DNA from: Streptomyces sp. NBC_00443
Lineage (GTDB): Bacteria; Actinomycetota; Actinomycetes; Streptomycetales; Streptomycetaceae
Reading direction: 5' to 3'
Length of the DNA: 64,000 nt
Assembly: GCF_036014175.1 (NCBI RefSeq)
Contig: NZ_CP107917.1
Coordinates: 3,596,001-3,660,000, forward strand
Shown here: in pieces, positions 1-9,667 of the stretch
Position numbering within the stretch: position 1 is the first letter of the stretch
Layout of the letters: every line of letters starts with the position of its first letter
The notes under the pieces: model-generated
Told to the model about the DNA's origin: nothing
Databases searched by the model: none
The model's input: only the letters and a program-made list of their open reading frames with translations
Translations under genes and position numbers: made by a program

Positions 1-1041
1 CGGCTTCGAGACGTTCTCGCCGCGGTCCTCGAGGAGCTGCAGGGCCTGGACGATGCCGTTGGCGACCTCGTCACAGGCGGTGATGCCACCGAAGACGTTG
101 ACGAAGACGGACTTGACGTCCGGGTCGCCGAGGATGATCTCCAGACCGTTGGCCATGACCTGGGCGGAGGCGCCACCGCCGATGTCCAGGAAGTTGGCCG
201 GCTTGACGTTGCCGTGGTTCTCACCGGCGTACGCGACGACGTCCAGGGTGCTCATGACGAGACCCGCGCCGTTGCCGATGATGCCGACCTCACCGTCGAG
301 CTTGACGTAGTTGAGGTTCTTCTCCTTGGCGGCGGCCTCGAGCGGGTTGGCCGCGTCCTTGTCGTGGAGCTCCTCGTACTCGGGGTGGCGGAACTCGGCG
401 TTCTCGTCGAGCGACACCTTGCCGTCGAGGGCGATGACGTCACCGGAGGCGACCTTCGCGAGCGGGTTGACCTCGACGAGGAGGGCGTCCGACTTGATGA
501 AGGTGTCCCACAGCGTGATGAGGACGTTCACGACCTTGTCCGCGACCTCGGCCGGGAACTTGGCTGCCTCGACGATCTCGCGGGCCTTGGCCTCGTCCAC
601 GCCGTCGATGGCGTCGATCGCGATCTTGGCGACGGCCTCCGGGCGGGTGGCCGCCACCTCCTCGATCTCCATGCCGCCCTCGACGGAGGCGATGGAGAGG
701 AAGGTGCGGTTGGCACGGTCGAGGAGGAAGGAGACGTAGTACTCCTCCAGGATCTCCGGGGCCGTCTCGGCGATCATCACCTTGTGGACCGTGTGGCCCT
801 TGATGTCCATGCCGAGGATGTCCGTCGCGCGGGCGACGGCCTCGTCCGCGGTGGCGGCGAGCTTCACGCCACCGGCCTTGCCACGGCCGCCGACCTTCAC
901 CTGGGCCTTGACGACGGACTTGCCACCGAGACGCTCGGTGGCTGCGCGGGCCGCCTCAGGCGTGTCGATGACTTCACCGGCCAGCACCGGTACATCGTGC
1001 TTGGCGAAGAGGTCCCTCGCCTGGTACTCGAACAGGTCCAC
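1..1041 (-). CDS. sucC: Succinyl-CoA synthetase (ADP-forming) beta subunit, 3' end cut by window
   Basis: TCA-cycle enzyme subunit that works with SucD to interconvert succinyl-CoA and succinate with nucleotide phosphorylation. The translation opens [20 protein letters not shown], the classic SucC N-terminus, followed by the ATP-grasp domain ([16 protein letters not shown]) and, near the window edge, the CoA-ligase part with [14 protein letters not shown]. 347 codons are present; about 45 C-terminal residues lie outside. GTG start chosen because the alignment begins there and GGACGG sits just upstream. sucD would be expected downstream, off the window. The gene is insulated upstream by two strong hairpins. 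Confidence 0.96.
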   Translation of the reverse strand, partial: MDLFEYQARDLFAKHDVPVLAGEVIDTPEAARAATERLGGKSVVKAQVKVGGRGKAGGVKLAATADEAVARATDILGMDIKGHTVHKVMIAETAPEILEEYYVSFLLDRANRTFLSIASVEGGMEIEEVAATRPEAVAKIAIDAIDGVDEAKAREIVEAAKFPAEVADKVVNVLITLWDTFIKSDALLVEVNPLAKVASGDVIALDGKVSLDENAEFRHPEYEELHDKDAANPLEAAAKEKNLNYVKLDGEVGIIGNGAGLVMSTLDVVAYAGENHGNVKPANFLDIGGGASAQVMANGLEIILGDPDVKSVFVNVFGGITACDEVANGIVQALQLLEDRGENVSKP

Positions 1042-1306
1042 GCGCTTCCGTCCCTATCAGTGATCTCGCGGTTCGTTGGATGCGTGGGCGTGCCGCGAAG
1101 GGCAACGTGACGTCCGCTGTCACAAGGGAGGCGCACACGGTGTCCGAGCGCGCGGCATGTCCGTCTCGCAGGTTATCTCTGCTTGAAGGAGGCCCCTAAA
1201 TCGAGGGTCACACCTGAGCGGTGATACCTGTCACATGATGCCGCGATCAGCGGAGATCACTGGCACGGCGTGCCGACCGTGAGGCACGCGGAAGGCGGGA
1301 CGGGAG
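1042..1306 (-). promoter_or_regulatory. Upstream region of sucC, no gene
   Basis: No credible coding sequence lies between the sucC start and the hairpins at 1307-1424. The stretch should hold the sucC promoter. Several AT-richer hexamers are present on the minus strand (for example GATAAC near 1165) but I cannot assign a confident -35/-10 pair. Confidence 0.35.
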
Positions 1307-1340
1307 GACCTCACCGGGTTGGGGTTGACCCGGTGAGGTC
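1307..1340. terminator. Hairpin terminator
   Basis: Perfect 13-bp inverted repeat: GACCTCACCGGGT at 1307-1319 pairs with its complement at 1328-1340 across an 8-nt loop. It follows the stop of the exported protein gene at 1417-3612 and precedes the sucC promoter region, so it probably ends leftward transcription. Confidence 0.7.
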
Positions 1341-1390
1341 CCACGAAACAGCCCGTAGGGGCACGAATGGGCCGCCCCTGTGGGCTCTGG

Positions 1391-1424
1391 CCGGGTGATC
1401 CCCACCCCAATGGGGATCACCCGG
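1391..1424. terminator. Hairpin overlapping the stop codon of the 731-aa gene
   Basis: Perfect 14-bp stem (CCGGGTGATCCCCA at 1391-1404 with 1411-1424) and a 6-nt loop. The stop codon of the upstream gene (1417-1419) lies inside the right arm. Together with the hairpin at 1307 it makes a tandem terminator. Confidence 0.7.
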
Positions 1425-3612
1425 CCCGTCCGCGGGGTTCCGGTCGGCACAGCCGACGGCATTCGGCCGCCCGGCCCGTCTGCCCCGCGGAGTCGGTGGG
1501 GAGCGGTGCGTCAGATGCGGTACGCGCCGCTCTGGGGAGGTCGTGCCGGACCTCGTTCCGCAGGCCGCGCTGGAGATCGCGCTGGAGGTCCTGCGCGTAA
1601 TCCGGCGTGACCGACCGGCCGACCTGCTGCACACCGGCGGCGGCGTTGCCGGCCAGCGGGCCCGCCGAGTCGCGGACCGTGCCGGTCAGGCCCTCGGCGA
1701 AGGGCGCGGCCTGCCCGGCGACGCCGTGCACGAAGGGGTCGACCTCGCCGACGACACCGCCCGCGAAGGGGTCGACTTCGCCGACCACGCCGTACGCCAG
1801 CGTTGTGGCGCTGCCGCCGACGCCCCGCACGACCGGCTGGACGGTGTCCACGACCGTGTCGACGACGGGCCGCACGGCACCGGTGACGCCGTACGCGAAC
1901 GGCGGCACCTCCTCCGTGACGCCCTCGGCGAGGGGCACGGCCTGCCCGGCGACTCCGTGTACGAGCGGGGCGACCTCGCCGACGACACCGCCCGCGAACG
2001 GCCGGACCTCGCCGGCCACGCCGTACGCCAGCCCGCCCGCATCCGCGACGGCCTGCCCCGCGACCGGCACGACACCGTGCACGGCCGTGTCGGCGACGGG
2101 CGGCAGGACCGCACCGGTGACGTCCGCGGCGACCTGGCCGACGAGACCGGTGGCGTACGGGGGTACGTCCGTGACGGCACCCCGCACGACCGGCTGCACG
2201 TCGGCGACGGCGCCGGGGGCGATGGGCCGGACGTCGCCGACCGCGCCGTGGGCGAGGTACTGGACGTCGCCGACCACCCCGTGGGCCGTCGGCTGCACGC
2301 CCTGAACGACCCCGCCGACGACCGGCTGGACCCCCTGGACGGCATCGGCGGCGACCGGCTGGACGCCCGTGACGGCCTGCCCGGCCAAGGGGTGCACATC
2401 AGCGACGACGCCGTACGCCAGCGCGGTCGCGGCGCCGACCGTGTGCGCGCCGGTCCGGGCGACCCCGCCCACGGCGCCGTGGGCGACCGGCACGGTGCCG
2501 TCCACTGCATGCCCGACGACCGGACGCACGCCGGTCACCGCACCGCCGGCCACCGACTGGACGCTGTCCACCGCGTTCGTGGCGACTGGCGTCACCCCGG
2601 CCACGGTGTGGGTGGCGGCGGGGACTACGCCGAAGACGGTCTGCTCGGCGGTCGGGACGACGCCCTCGACCGCCTGGCCTGCGACGGGCAGTACGCCGTT
2701 CACGGCCTGGGTCGCGATCGGCGGTACGGCCGCGTCGGCGGTCTGCGCGACGACCGGGGTGACCGTGCCGGGGATGGCACTGACCGTGCCGACGACCCGC
2801 TGCTCGACGCCGCCGACCGTGCGGCCGGCCGTCCCGGTGACGTGGCTCGGAACGGCGGCGATGGAGGCCTCGGCGGCCCTCTTGGCGGCGGTGGCCTTGC
2901 CGGTGGCGGCCTTGCCGGTGGCGGTGGCCTGCGTGACGGTCGTCGTCCCCGTGGCCCTGGCCTGGACTTCGGCCGCGGAGGCCTGGGCGACGCCCTGCGT
3001 GCCCCGCAGCTTCGTCTGGGTGGCGGCGAGCGCCTCCTCCAGCTCGGGGGCGAAGGCGGCGAGGGGGCCGAAGAGGTAGTCGATGGTGCCCGGGAGCTGC
3101 GGGGTGTGCCGGTGTGCGCTCCTGAGATCGGTGACGGCAGCAGCGGCGGCGGTCGCGGAGACGTGGGCCTCGGCCTGCGCGGCAGCCTGCGCCGCCGACT
3201 TGTCCGCGCGGGGGGCCCTGGCGGCCGCCGGGACCGAGACGTTGGCGTCGACGTAGCGGGGCGCTTTCTCGGCGTCGTTCGTGTTGTTCGCGGGCGCGGT
3301 CCTGGCGGTCTCGTTGACCGTGCTGGTGGCGTCGTCGGTAACGCCGGTGACGCCGGTGACGGTGCTCGTCACGTCGGAAACGACGCCGTCAACGGTGCCG
3401 TTGACCGCTCCGAGCAGCCCGGGGGCATCGGTCGCGTCGGTTGCTTCGGTTGCGTCGGTTGCTTCGGTTGCGTCGGTTGCGTCGGTGGTCGTGTCCGGTA
3501 CGGAGAGAGTGGAGGCGTGCAGTTCGTCCGCGCTGGCGGCGGCCGAACCGAGCGCCCACGCGCCGGTGACACCGGCGGCTATGACGATCGAACGGCGAAT
3601 GTTCTTGTTCAT
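1417..3612 (-). CDS. Exported protein built of 11-residue repeats, function unknown
   Basis: 731 aa. A signal peptide is clear: MNKNIRRS, then a hydrophobic stretch ending AAASADE, so cleavage near residue 29. Residues about 35-65 are a Thr/Asp/Ala tract (TDATEATDATEATDA). From about residue 290 to 640 the protein is an imperfect 11-residue repeat of the form xAVxGVxPVAx, more than 25 copies, with Pro kept at one position. There is no catalytic motif and no C-terminal anchor, so it is probably a secreted or wall-associated structural protein. I do not recognise the family. Its neighbour at 3865 is also an exported low-complexity protein. ATG start fits the signal peptide. Confidence 0.75.
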   Translation of the reverse strand: MNKNIRRSIVIAAGVTGAWALGSAAASADELHASTLSVPDTTTDATDATEATDATEATDATDAPGLLGAVNGTVDGVVSDVTSTVTGVTGVTDDATSTVNETARTAPANNTNDAEKAPRYVDANVSVPAAARAPRADKSAAQAAAQAEAHVSATAAAAAVTDLRSAHRHTPQLPGTIDYLFGPLAAFAPELEEALAATQTKLRGTQGVAQASAAEVQARATGTTTVTQATATGKAATGKATAAKRAAEASIAAVPSHVTGTAGRTVGGVEQRVVGTVSAIPGTVTPVVAQTADAAVPPIATQAVNGVLPVAGQAVEGVVPTAEQTVFGVVPAATHTVAGVTPVATNAVDSVQSVAGGAVTGVRPVVGHAVDGTVPVAHGAVGGVARTGAHTVGAATALAYGVVADVHPLAGQAVTGVQPVAADAVQGVQPVVGGVVQGVQPTAHGVVGDVQYLAHGAVGDVRPIAPGAVADVQPVVRGAVTDVPPYATGLVGQVAADVTGAVLPPVADTAVHGVVPVAGQAVADAGGLAYGVAGEVRPFAGGVVGEVAPLVHGVAGQAVPLAEGVTEEVPPFAYGVTGAVRPVVDTVVDTVQPVVRGVGGSATTLAYGVVGEVDPFAGGVVGEVDPFVHGVAGQAAPFAEGLTGTVRDSAGPLAGNAAAGVQQVGRSVTPDYAQDLQRDLQRGLRNEVRHDLPRAARTASDAPLPTDSAGQTGRAAECRRLCRPEPRGRAG

Positions 3613-3864
3613 ACGTGCGTCGGATCCCTAGATCTTGGGACGGTTTGGGGACATTCCGGCAGCGGTTCCGGTAGCGGTCCAGGAAGTTGAGGACCAGCGG
3701 TACCGGCTACGGCTCCGGCGGCTTCCATCCGGAAAGATCCAGCGATGTCCAGGGGGACATCGAGAACTGGGGTGAGGTCCGGACGGACTGGCATACGGGC
3801 GGATGGGCAGACCTGCTTCCGCCCCGCGCGACAGGTCTACGGGGGGAGAGCCGGCCGACTCGGC

Positions 3865-5115
3865 CTAAGCGGGGGAAACCGGAATGTCCCGGTGCCTGTC
3901 CTGGATCTCGTCCGCCTCGACACGGGCGGCGGCACCGGGCACCAGCCGCAGCGGCGCCCGCCCGTTCAACGAGACGGCATGCGTGTCCCCGTGGCGCGAC
4001 GAGTTGCTATCCCCCGCCGAACGGTTCCCCAGCACACGACCCGGGTGATCGACCGGCGCCTGAGGAACGGGGGCGTAACGGGAAGGCCCGGTCGTGCGCG
4101 CACCGCTGGACGTCAAGGCATGGGACGCGGCGACATCAGCAACGAATCGGGGGCCGTAGCCGACGCCCCCTTCCCTGCCGGTACGCCCCTTGTCGCCCTG
4201 TCCGTCAACGGCCTCGGGCACCTCGGCAACCGGGTGGGGCGTCTCGGCGCCGGGCGCGGGCAAAGTCTGCCCGGGCAGGGCGGGGAGACCGGGGAGGCCT
4301 GGGACGCCGGGGAGGGTTGGAGGGTCGGGGAGGGTGGGAAGGTCAGCGCCGGGAAGGTCCGGGAGCGGGAATCCGGGGAGATCCAGCCCCGGCCAGCTGG
4401 GCCGACTCGGCCACGCCGGCGACTCGGGCGCCGTCGGCAGCGCGGGCAGCGCAGGCGGCGCAGGCGGCGCAGGCGGCGCAGGCGGCGCAGGCGGCGACGC
4501 CAACGGCGGCACCTGCGCCTGCACCTCGGCCAATCCGCCGGTCACCGACTCGGCCACGTCCCCGACCGGCCCGACCACGCGATGCCCCGCGCCCTGGATG
4601 ACACGCTCGGTCACGGGGCGAAGGACCTGGCCGTCGGTGGGGTGCGGGATCGTGGAGGCGGCGTTGCCGACAACCTGAGCGCGGTGATGGGTAGCTGGAG
4701 CCTGCGGCGCCGGATCACCGACAGCCGGGGGCTGCGGAATCGGGGAGAACGGCGAAGCTGCCGAAGGCTGCGGACTTGCCAGAGGCGTCGACGATGCCGG
4801 GCCGGCCACAGCGCGCGCTCTCGTCTCCGCCAGGCCGCTCACCAACCGCTCGACCGCGCCCCCCGCCGACGTCCCGACCCCCTCACCCTCCCGCGTCGAA
4901 GCCGTGGCCCCGACGACGGCGGAGGGTGCCGAGCCCGGGGGCGACGAGGTGGCCGTCCCCACCGAAGCCCCGTCGGCCGCGTACGCCCTCTCTCCGCAGA
5001 GGAGCCCGATCGCGAGCACGCCGGCCACCAGCAGAACCAGCTGCAGCGCACGCCACCCAGCCGCAGTGCGCAGGACACGCAGAGCGGCACCGGGCAACGT
5101 GGCCGGCCTAGTCAA
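3865..5115 (-). CDS. Proline-rich exported protein, function unknown
   Basis: About 416 aa from the TTG at 5113-5115, which has GGAGG ten bases upstream and leads straight into a membrane segment (WRALQLVLLVAGVLAIGLL) ending in a signal-like CGERAYAAD. A longer reading to 5421 is open but lacks a plausible N-terminus. The mature part is Pro/Ala/Ser rich, with PPAPPAPPAPPAP (9-bp DNA repeats near 4445-4500) and LPGVPGLPGLPALPG tracts, typical of extended wall-spanning segments. No enzyme motif is visible. The start could differ; the function is unknown. Confidence 0.6.
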   Translation of the reverse strand: MTRPATLPGAALRVLRTAAGWRALQLVLLVAGVLAIGLLCGERAYAADGASVGTATSSPPGSAPSAVVGATASTREGEGVGTSAGGAVERLVSGLAETRARAVAGPASSTPLASPQPSAASPFSPIPQPPAVGDPAPQAPATHHRAQVVGNAASTIPHPTDGQVLRPVTERVIQGAGHRVVGPVGDVAESVTGGLAEVQAQVPPLASPPAPPAPPAPPAPPALPALPTAPESPAWPSRPSWPGLDLPGFPLPDLPGADLPTLPDPPTLPGVPGLPGLPALPGQTLPAPGAETPHPVAEVPEAVDGQGDKGRTGREGGVGYGPRFVADVAASHALTSSGARTTGPSRYAPVPQAPVDHPGRVLGNRSAGDSNSSRHGDTHAVSLNGRAPLRLVPGAAARVEADEIQDRHRDIPVSPA

Positions 5116-5461
5116 GACGGGGAGTCCTCCCGTGCGGCGGAACGAAGTACGCGTGATGAGCAGCGAGTCGATGCGATGCGGTACGGACGAGCGGAGCGCG
5201 GCGCACCGCTGAACAGGCGTCCGATACTCGCACGGCCCTCCCGACGTTGCGCAAGCCCTCCGCTCCCGATGCACCTCATGTCCCTTTTGCTGGCTCAAGT
5301 CGGGCGTCACCAGGTCGACAAATCGCCAGCCATTCCGGGCCATTCGACCTTCTCGGTTCCTCTCCTCGGATCCCTCCTCCCGCATCTCCTCAGCCCCTTC
5401 CTCCCGCAGCTCCTTGTGCACCTCCTCTCAGCCGCTCCCCTCGCCCCGTCTTCCCGTCCCC
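5116..5461. other. Intergenic stretch, no gene seen
   Basis: Separates the VWA gene stop (5462) from the proline-rich protein start. Open frames here are C-rich shadows. It should contain the terminator of the VWA-DUF5682-MoxR operon and the promoter of the 3865-5115 gene, but no strong hairpin was found. Confidence 0.4.
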
Positions 5462-6625
5462 TCACACCATGTCCGGCACCGGTATCGGTCGCTTCTCGAT
5501 GGCCGCCGCCATCACGTCCGGGAACAGGTCGGGCGTGCAGGCGAAGGCCGGTGCGCCCAACGCGGCGAGCGCGGCCGCGTGTTCCCGGTCGTACGCCGGT
5601 GCCCCCTCGTCCGACAGCGCCAACAGCGCCACGAACTGCACCCCCGAAGCCTTCATCGCGGCGACCCGCTTGAGCATCTCGTCACGTATGCCGCCCTCGT
5701 AGAGGTCGCTGATCAGCACGACCACCGTCTCCGCGGGCCGGGTGATCTGCGACTGGCAGTACGCGAGCGCCCGGTTGATGTCCGTGCCGCCACCGAGCTG
5801 CGTGCCGAACAGGACGTCGACGGGGTCGTCGAGCTGGTCGGTGAGGTCGACGACGGCGGTGTCGAAGACGACGAGCCGTGTGTTGATGGACCGCATGGAC
5901 GCCAGCACGGCCCCGAACACCGACGCGTACACCACGGACGCCGCCATCGACCCCGACTGGTCGATGCAGAGAACGACCTCCTTCTTCACGGACTGCGACG
6001 CCCGCCCGTACCCGATGAGCCGCTCCGGCACGACCGTCCCGTACTCCGGGAGGTAGTGCTTGAGGTTGGCCGCGATGGTGCGGTTCCAGTCGATGTCGTG
6101 GTGGCGCGGCCGGTTGATACGGGCACTGCGGTCGAGGGCCCCGGTGAGGGTGGCCCGTGTGCGGGTGGCGAGCCGCTTCTCCAGGTCCTCGACGACCTTG
6201 CGCACGACGGCCCGTGCCGTCTCCTTCGTGGTCTCCGGCATTGCCCTGTTGAGCGAGAGCAGCGTGCCCACGAGGTGCACGTCCGCCTCCACCGCCTCCA
6301 GCATCTCCGGCTCCAGCAGCAGCGTGGACAGCCCGAGCCGGTCGATGGCGTCCCGCTGCATGACCTGTACGACGGAGGACGGGAAGTACGTCCGGATGTC
6401 CCCGAGCCACCGCGCCACGGCCGGCGCCGACGCCCCGAGCCCTGCCGAACGGTCTTTCCCCGCCGGCGACTTGTCCCCCTTGCCGTAAAGAGCGGTGAGC
6501 GCCCCGTCCATCGCGGCGTCCTTCCCGGAGAGGGCGCACCCGGTGCCGTCGGCGTGGTCCCCGCCCAGCACCATCCGCCACCGCCGCAGCCGCTCTCGCG
6601 CCGGATCCATCGCCTCGGTCGTCAT
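5462..6625 (-). CDS. VWA domain protein (YehP-like)
   Basis: 387 aa, cytoplasmic, no signal peptide. The C-terminal half is a von Willebrand A domain with a complete MIDAS start DQSGSM (about residues 222-227), then a Thr in the GGGTDINRAL segment and a later Asp (LISDLYEGG). VWA proteins of this type usually pair with MoxR AAA+ ATPases as metal-dependent adaptors. ATG at 6623-6625 chosen because GGGAG is seven bases upstream; a GTG two codons earlier is possible. It is the last gene of the minus-strand arm of the YehLMPQ-like module. Confidence 0.88.
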   Translation of the reverse strand: MTTEAMDPARERLRRWRMVLGGDHADGTGCALSGKDAAMDGALTALYGKGDKSPAGKDRSAGLGASAPAVARWLGDIRTYFPSSVVQVMQRDAIDRLGLSTLLLEPEMLEAVEADVHLVGTLLSLNRAMPETTKETARAVVRKVVEDLEKRLATRTRATLTGALDRSARINRPRHHDIDWNRTIAANLKHYLPEYGTVVPERLIGYGRASQSVKKEVVLCIDQSGSMAASVVYASVFGAVLASMRSINTRLVVFDTAVVDLTDQLDDPVDVLFGTQLGGGTDINRALAYCQSQITRPAETVVVLISDLYEGGIRDEMLKRVAAMKASGVQFVALLALSDEGAPAYDREHAAALAALGAPAFACTPDLFPDVMAAAIEKRPIPVPDMV

Positions 6626-6773
6626 CGGCACGCTCCCTCACGAGGCCGCTCCCACAGCGGCATCACCGGTACGGTCGTGGCCGTTCGCCGACCCTGTGCC
6701 GCGAACCAGTGCGATGGCCTGACGGCGCCCACCGCTCCGGCACGATCCCTCGGTTCCGTCACTCCGCCAGTCG

Positions 6774-9386
6774 TCATCCCGTAGCCCCCACCAGCTTGTT
6801 CGCGCCGACGTAGCTCTCGGCGCCCTCTTCCGCCCGGTCCAGTCCCAGCAACAACCGCACCACCGGCACCACGGCATCCGCCCGCTCGACATCGAGCTCG
6901 GCGCCGAAGCCGGGTATGCCGGCGCCGGAGCCTCCGGCCTCCCTGCTGCCCCGCTCCCCCGGACCTCGCCGGACCAGCTCACCCAAGGTCCGCCGCACCC
7001 CGGCCTCATACGCCGAGAACGTCCGCCTCAGCAGCGGCAGTACGTCCGTGAACGCCTCCGCCGACACCCCCGTCAGCCACGTATCGACCAGCCCGAGCAG
7101 CCGCTCGTCGTGGACCAGCAGCATCCCGCCGCCGGACCCACCGCCCACGAACCCCTCGATCCACGCAGCCGCGTCCCCCGGTGGCGTCCCCGGCGACAAC
7201 GCAAGCCCCATCAGCCGCGCCGCCTCCTCCTGCACCAACTCGCCGTCATCCAGGAGCAGCCGCACGGCACGCCCCCTGAAGACGCCGGGCACGGTGTCCC
7301 TCACGGACAGCACCCGAAGCACCCGGTGCCAACGGTTGCGCAGGTCGCCGTGTCCGAGCGCGGCCGAGTCGCCCGGGGCGGTACCGGGCCCGGCCTCGGG
7401 GCCCGCCCCCCGCGCGGACGCCACCGCGTCGCCCAGCAACCCCACCGCACCGTGCACCGCGTCCACATGGCGTCGCATCTCCTCGGCGGCATCCGCGTCC
7501 AGCGCGGCACAGGCCGGGGGCAGGCCGACGAAGATGCGCTCGGCGAGCCCCGCGGCGACCTCGGTGAGCGCCCCGGTGTCCGTGCCCCGCACATCGCCGT
7601 ACCGCAAGGACCGCACCAGCGCGGGCAGCGCCTGGGCGAGATGGCCGACGTCGGCGTCGAGAGCCGCCCGGTCTGCGAGGACCCGCATCACCACAGGCAG
7701 CGCGTCGGGCAGTTCGGCCAGTAGGCAGCGCTCGGCGAGTGCGGTGACGTCGGCGAGCCCCTGCGCGGCGACGGCATCCGCCTCCGCCTTGGCGGTGGCC
7801 GCCGCGAACACGGTGGTGCCCCACACCCCCGCCTCCGCGATCCGCACGGACAGCTCGGGCTCCCACCGCAGCAGCCACGTCTCCCGGAACGTCCCCGTGC
7901 TCCCCCGCGACACGACCGGCTCACCCCACTCCACGCCGAGCAGCCGCAGCCGGTGCAGCAGCCCGCTGCGCTCGGCATCGTTCTCCTTGCGCAGGTCGAG
8001 CTCCAACTCCCGTTCCAACGCCTCCGGTTTAATCCGCAGCCGGCGCTGGATCCGGTCGAGGTCCCGCTGCAACGGCACCGCCGGCGCCGAACGCGGCACT
8101 TCCCCCAGCACGTCCCCCACGACCAGCCGATCGCGCACCAACGCGAGCGGCACGTCCGAGCCCTCGCACATCACCGCCCGCACCGCGTCGGTCATCTCGC
8201 CCAGCCCCGGCAACGGGCGTCCGCGCATCGCCGCCAGCGTCTCCGCCAGCCGCACGGCCTCGATGACGTGCGCCGAGGACACGATCCGGTCCTCGTCCCG
8301 CAGCAGCCCGGCCACCTTGGTCATCCACCGCTCGACCGGCCGGTCCGGTGCGCCGAACAGGTGCCCGTACCACCCCGGCGAGTCGATCCCCGCCCCGTAC
8401 CCACTGGCCCGGGCCAACCGCCGGTTCGTCCACGGCACCCAGGTCATATCGGCCTTGACCTTGGGCAGCCCCTTCAGCAGCGCCTTGTCGGCGGCCACGG
8501 TGCTCTTCTGCCGCAACGCGGGCACGTGCCACGCCCCGCACACCACGGCCACATCGTCGCCGAACTCCCGCTGCGCCGCTCGCACTTGGAGCCGCATATA
8601 CGCCTCCCGCACGAGATCCCGCTCATGCCCCCCGCTCCCGTACGCCTCTCGCAGCGCCCCCATGGCCTCCTCGAGCCCGAGAAACGGCGCGAACGCATCC
8701 CCCTCTCCCACCCCCCGGTGCTCGACGACGTCCTCCCACCACCGCTCGGGATCGTCGTAACCAGCGGCATCGGCGAGAACGGCGAGGGGGTCGACCCGGA
8801 CATCGACACCGGGGCCGGGGCCAGAGCCATCAGCGCCGGAGCCGGGGACAGGGCCGACGGCGGGACCGGAACGGCTCCCGTCGACGTGCTCCCCGTCAGA
8901 CTCGTCGGCCCCCGTGCCGGCCGGCGCCGACCCCGCGTCCTCGTCGACGGGCACCAGCAGCCCATCGTCGTTGTCACCGGGCGTCGGCCCCCCGTCCTCA
9001 TCGACGCACGCCGACTCCTCGTCCTTCCCCCACGCCAACGTGTGGGTAGCCGGCAAGTCAATGAAGCGGGCCGGCACCTCGTGCTCCAGGGCCCAGCGGA
9101 TCGCGACCCACTCCGGGGAGAACTCGGCCATCGGCCAGAAGGCCGAGCGGCCGGGCTCGTCCACGGCGTGGGCGAGGAGGGCGACCGGCGGTCGCATGTC
9201 CTCGTCACCGGCGAGCGCGATCAGGGCATCGGCCTCCGGCGGCCCTTCGATCAGCACGACCCGAGGCTGCGCCGCGTCCAACGCCGCCCGCACCGTCCGC
9301 GCCGACCCTGGGCCGTGGTGCCGCACGCCGAGCAGCAGCGGCCCGACACCCCGCCCTGCGCCGCCGGGCCTGTCCACGCCAGTCAC
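6774..9386 (-). CDS. DUF5682 family protein (YehM-like)
   Basis: 870 aa. The opening LLLGVRHHGPGSARTVRAAL and VVLIEGPPEAD segment is the hallmark of DUF5682, a large cytoplasmic family of unknown biochemistry that co-occurs with MoxR, VWA and SWIM proteins. Conserved AVVCGAWHVPAL (middle) resembles TraB/PrgY-like folds, but this is inference. The GTG at 9384-9386 overlaps the stop of the preceding small ORF as GTGA and has GAGGGGG five bases upstream, so it is preferred over the ATG at 9407. A 148-base spacer separates it from the VWA gene. Confidence 0.88.
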   Translation of the reverse strand: MTGVDRPGGAGRGVGPLLLGVRHHGPGSARTVRAALDAAQPRVVLIEGPPEADALIALAGDEDMRPPVALLAHAVDEPGRSAFWPMAEFSPEWVAIRWALEHEVPARFIDLPATHTLAWGKDEESACVDEDGGPTPGDNDDGLLVPVDEDAGSAPAGTGADESDGEHVDGSRSGPAVGPVPGSGADGSGPGPGVDVRVDPLAVLADAAGYDDPERWWEDVVEHRGVGEGDAFAPFLGLEEAMGALREAYGSGGHERDLVREAYMRLQVRAAQREFGDDVAVVCGAWHVPALRQKSTVAADKALLKGLPKVKADMTWVPWTNRRLARASGYGAGIDSPGWYGHLFGAPDRPVERWMTKVAGLLRDEDRIVSSAHVIEAVRLAETLAAMRGRPLPGLGEMTDAVRAVMCEGSDVPLALVRDRLVVGDVLGEVPRSAPAVPLQRDLDRIQRRLRIKPEALERELELDLRKENDAERSGLLHRLRLLGVEWGEPVVSRGSTGTFRETWLLRWEPELSVRIAEAGVWGTTVFAAATAKAEADAVAAQGLADVTALAERCLLAELPDALPVVMRVLADRAALDADVGHLAQALPALVRSLRYGDVRGTDTGALTEVAAGLAERIFVGLPPACAALDADAAEEMRRHVDAVHGAVGLLGDAVASARGAGPEAGPGTAPGDSAALGHGDLRNRWHRVLRVLSVRDTVPGVFRGRAVRLLLDDGELVQEEAARLMGLALSPGTPPGDAAAWIEGFVGGGSGGGMLLVHDERLLGLVDTWLTGVSAEAFTDVLPLLRRTFSAYEAGVRRTLGELVRRGPGERGSREAGGSGAGIPGFGAELDVERADAVVPVVRLLLGLDRAEEGAESYVGANKLVGATG

Positions 9387-9655
9387 ACCGTCCCCCTCGG
9401 TCCCCAACTGTCCGACATTGCCGTCGCCCGCACCGCCGCGTCCGCCGACCGCCCGTCCGCGCTCAGCTCCCGACGCATCTCGTCACCCCTCACAGCACCA
9501 TCCCCGTCTCCGGCACAGCCGCCGGACGCCGCCGCCGACCGCACCTCCCCACCCGTCGGACCACCGCCCGACGTCACCCCGACCATCCCCATCCGCCTAA
9601 TCCGTCGCCACGGACCCGCCCGACTTCGCCCCACCGCTCGGGCGACCCCACCCAA
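9383..9655 (-). CDS. Possible small coupled ORF between MoxR and DUF5682 genes
   Basis: 90 codons from a TTG 12 bases after the MoxR stop, with GAGGA upstream, ending in a 4-base GTGA overlap with the DUF5682 start. That arrangement favours translational coupling. The product is Arg/Gly/Ala rich with no recognisable motif. An alternative 24-codon ORF starts at a GTG overlapping the MoxR stop (first residues NEDDLGWGRPSGG) and ends early at a TAG. Either may simply be a translated spacer. Confidence 0.35.
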   Translation of the reverse strand: MGGVARAVGRSRAGPWRRIRRMGMVGVTSGGGPTGGEVRSAAASGGCAGDGDGAVRGDEMRRELSADGRSADAAVRATAMSDSWGPRGTV

Positions 9656-9667
9656 GGTCGTCCTCGT

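Noticed and set aside
1543..3690. 715-codon plus-strand ORF opposite the 731-aa exported protein gene
   Set aside because: High-GC shadow frame. The minus-strand product has a signal peptide and a regular repeat; the plus-strand product is Asp/Arg/Gly noise.
3745..5673. 642-codon plus-strand ORF over the proline-rich protein
   Set aside because: Runs of Arg from GC-rich repeats, no ribosome site, and it crosses the end of the VWA gene.
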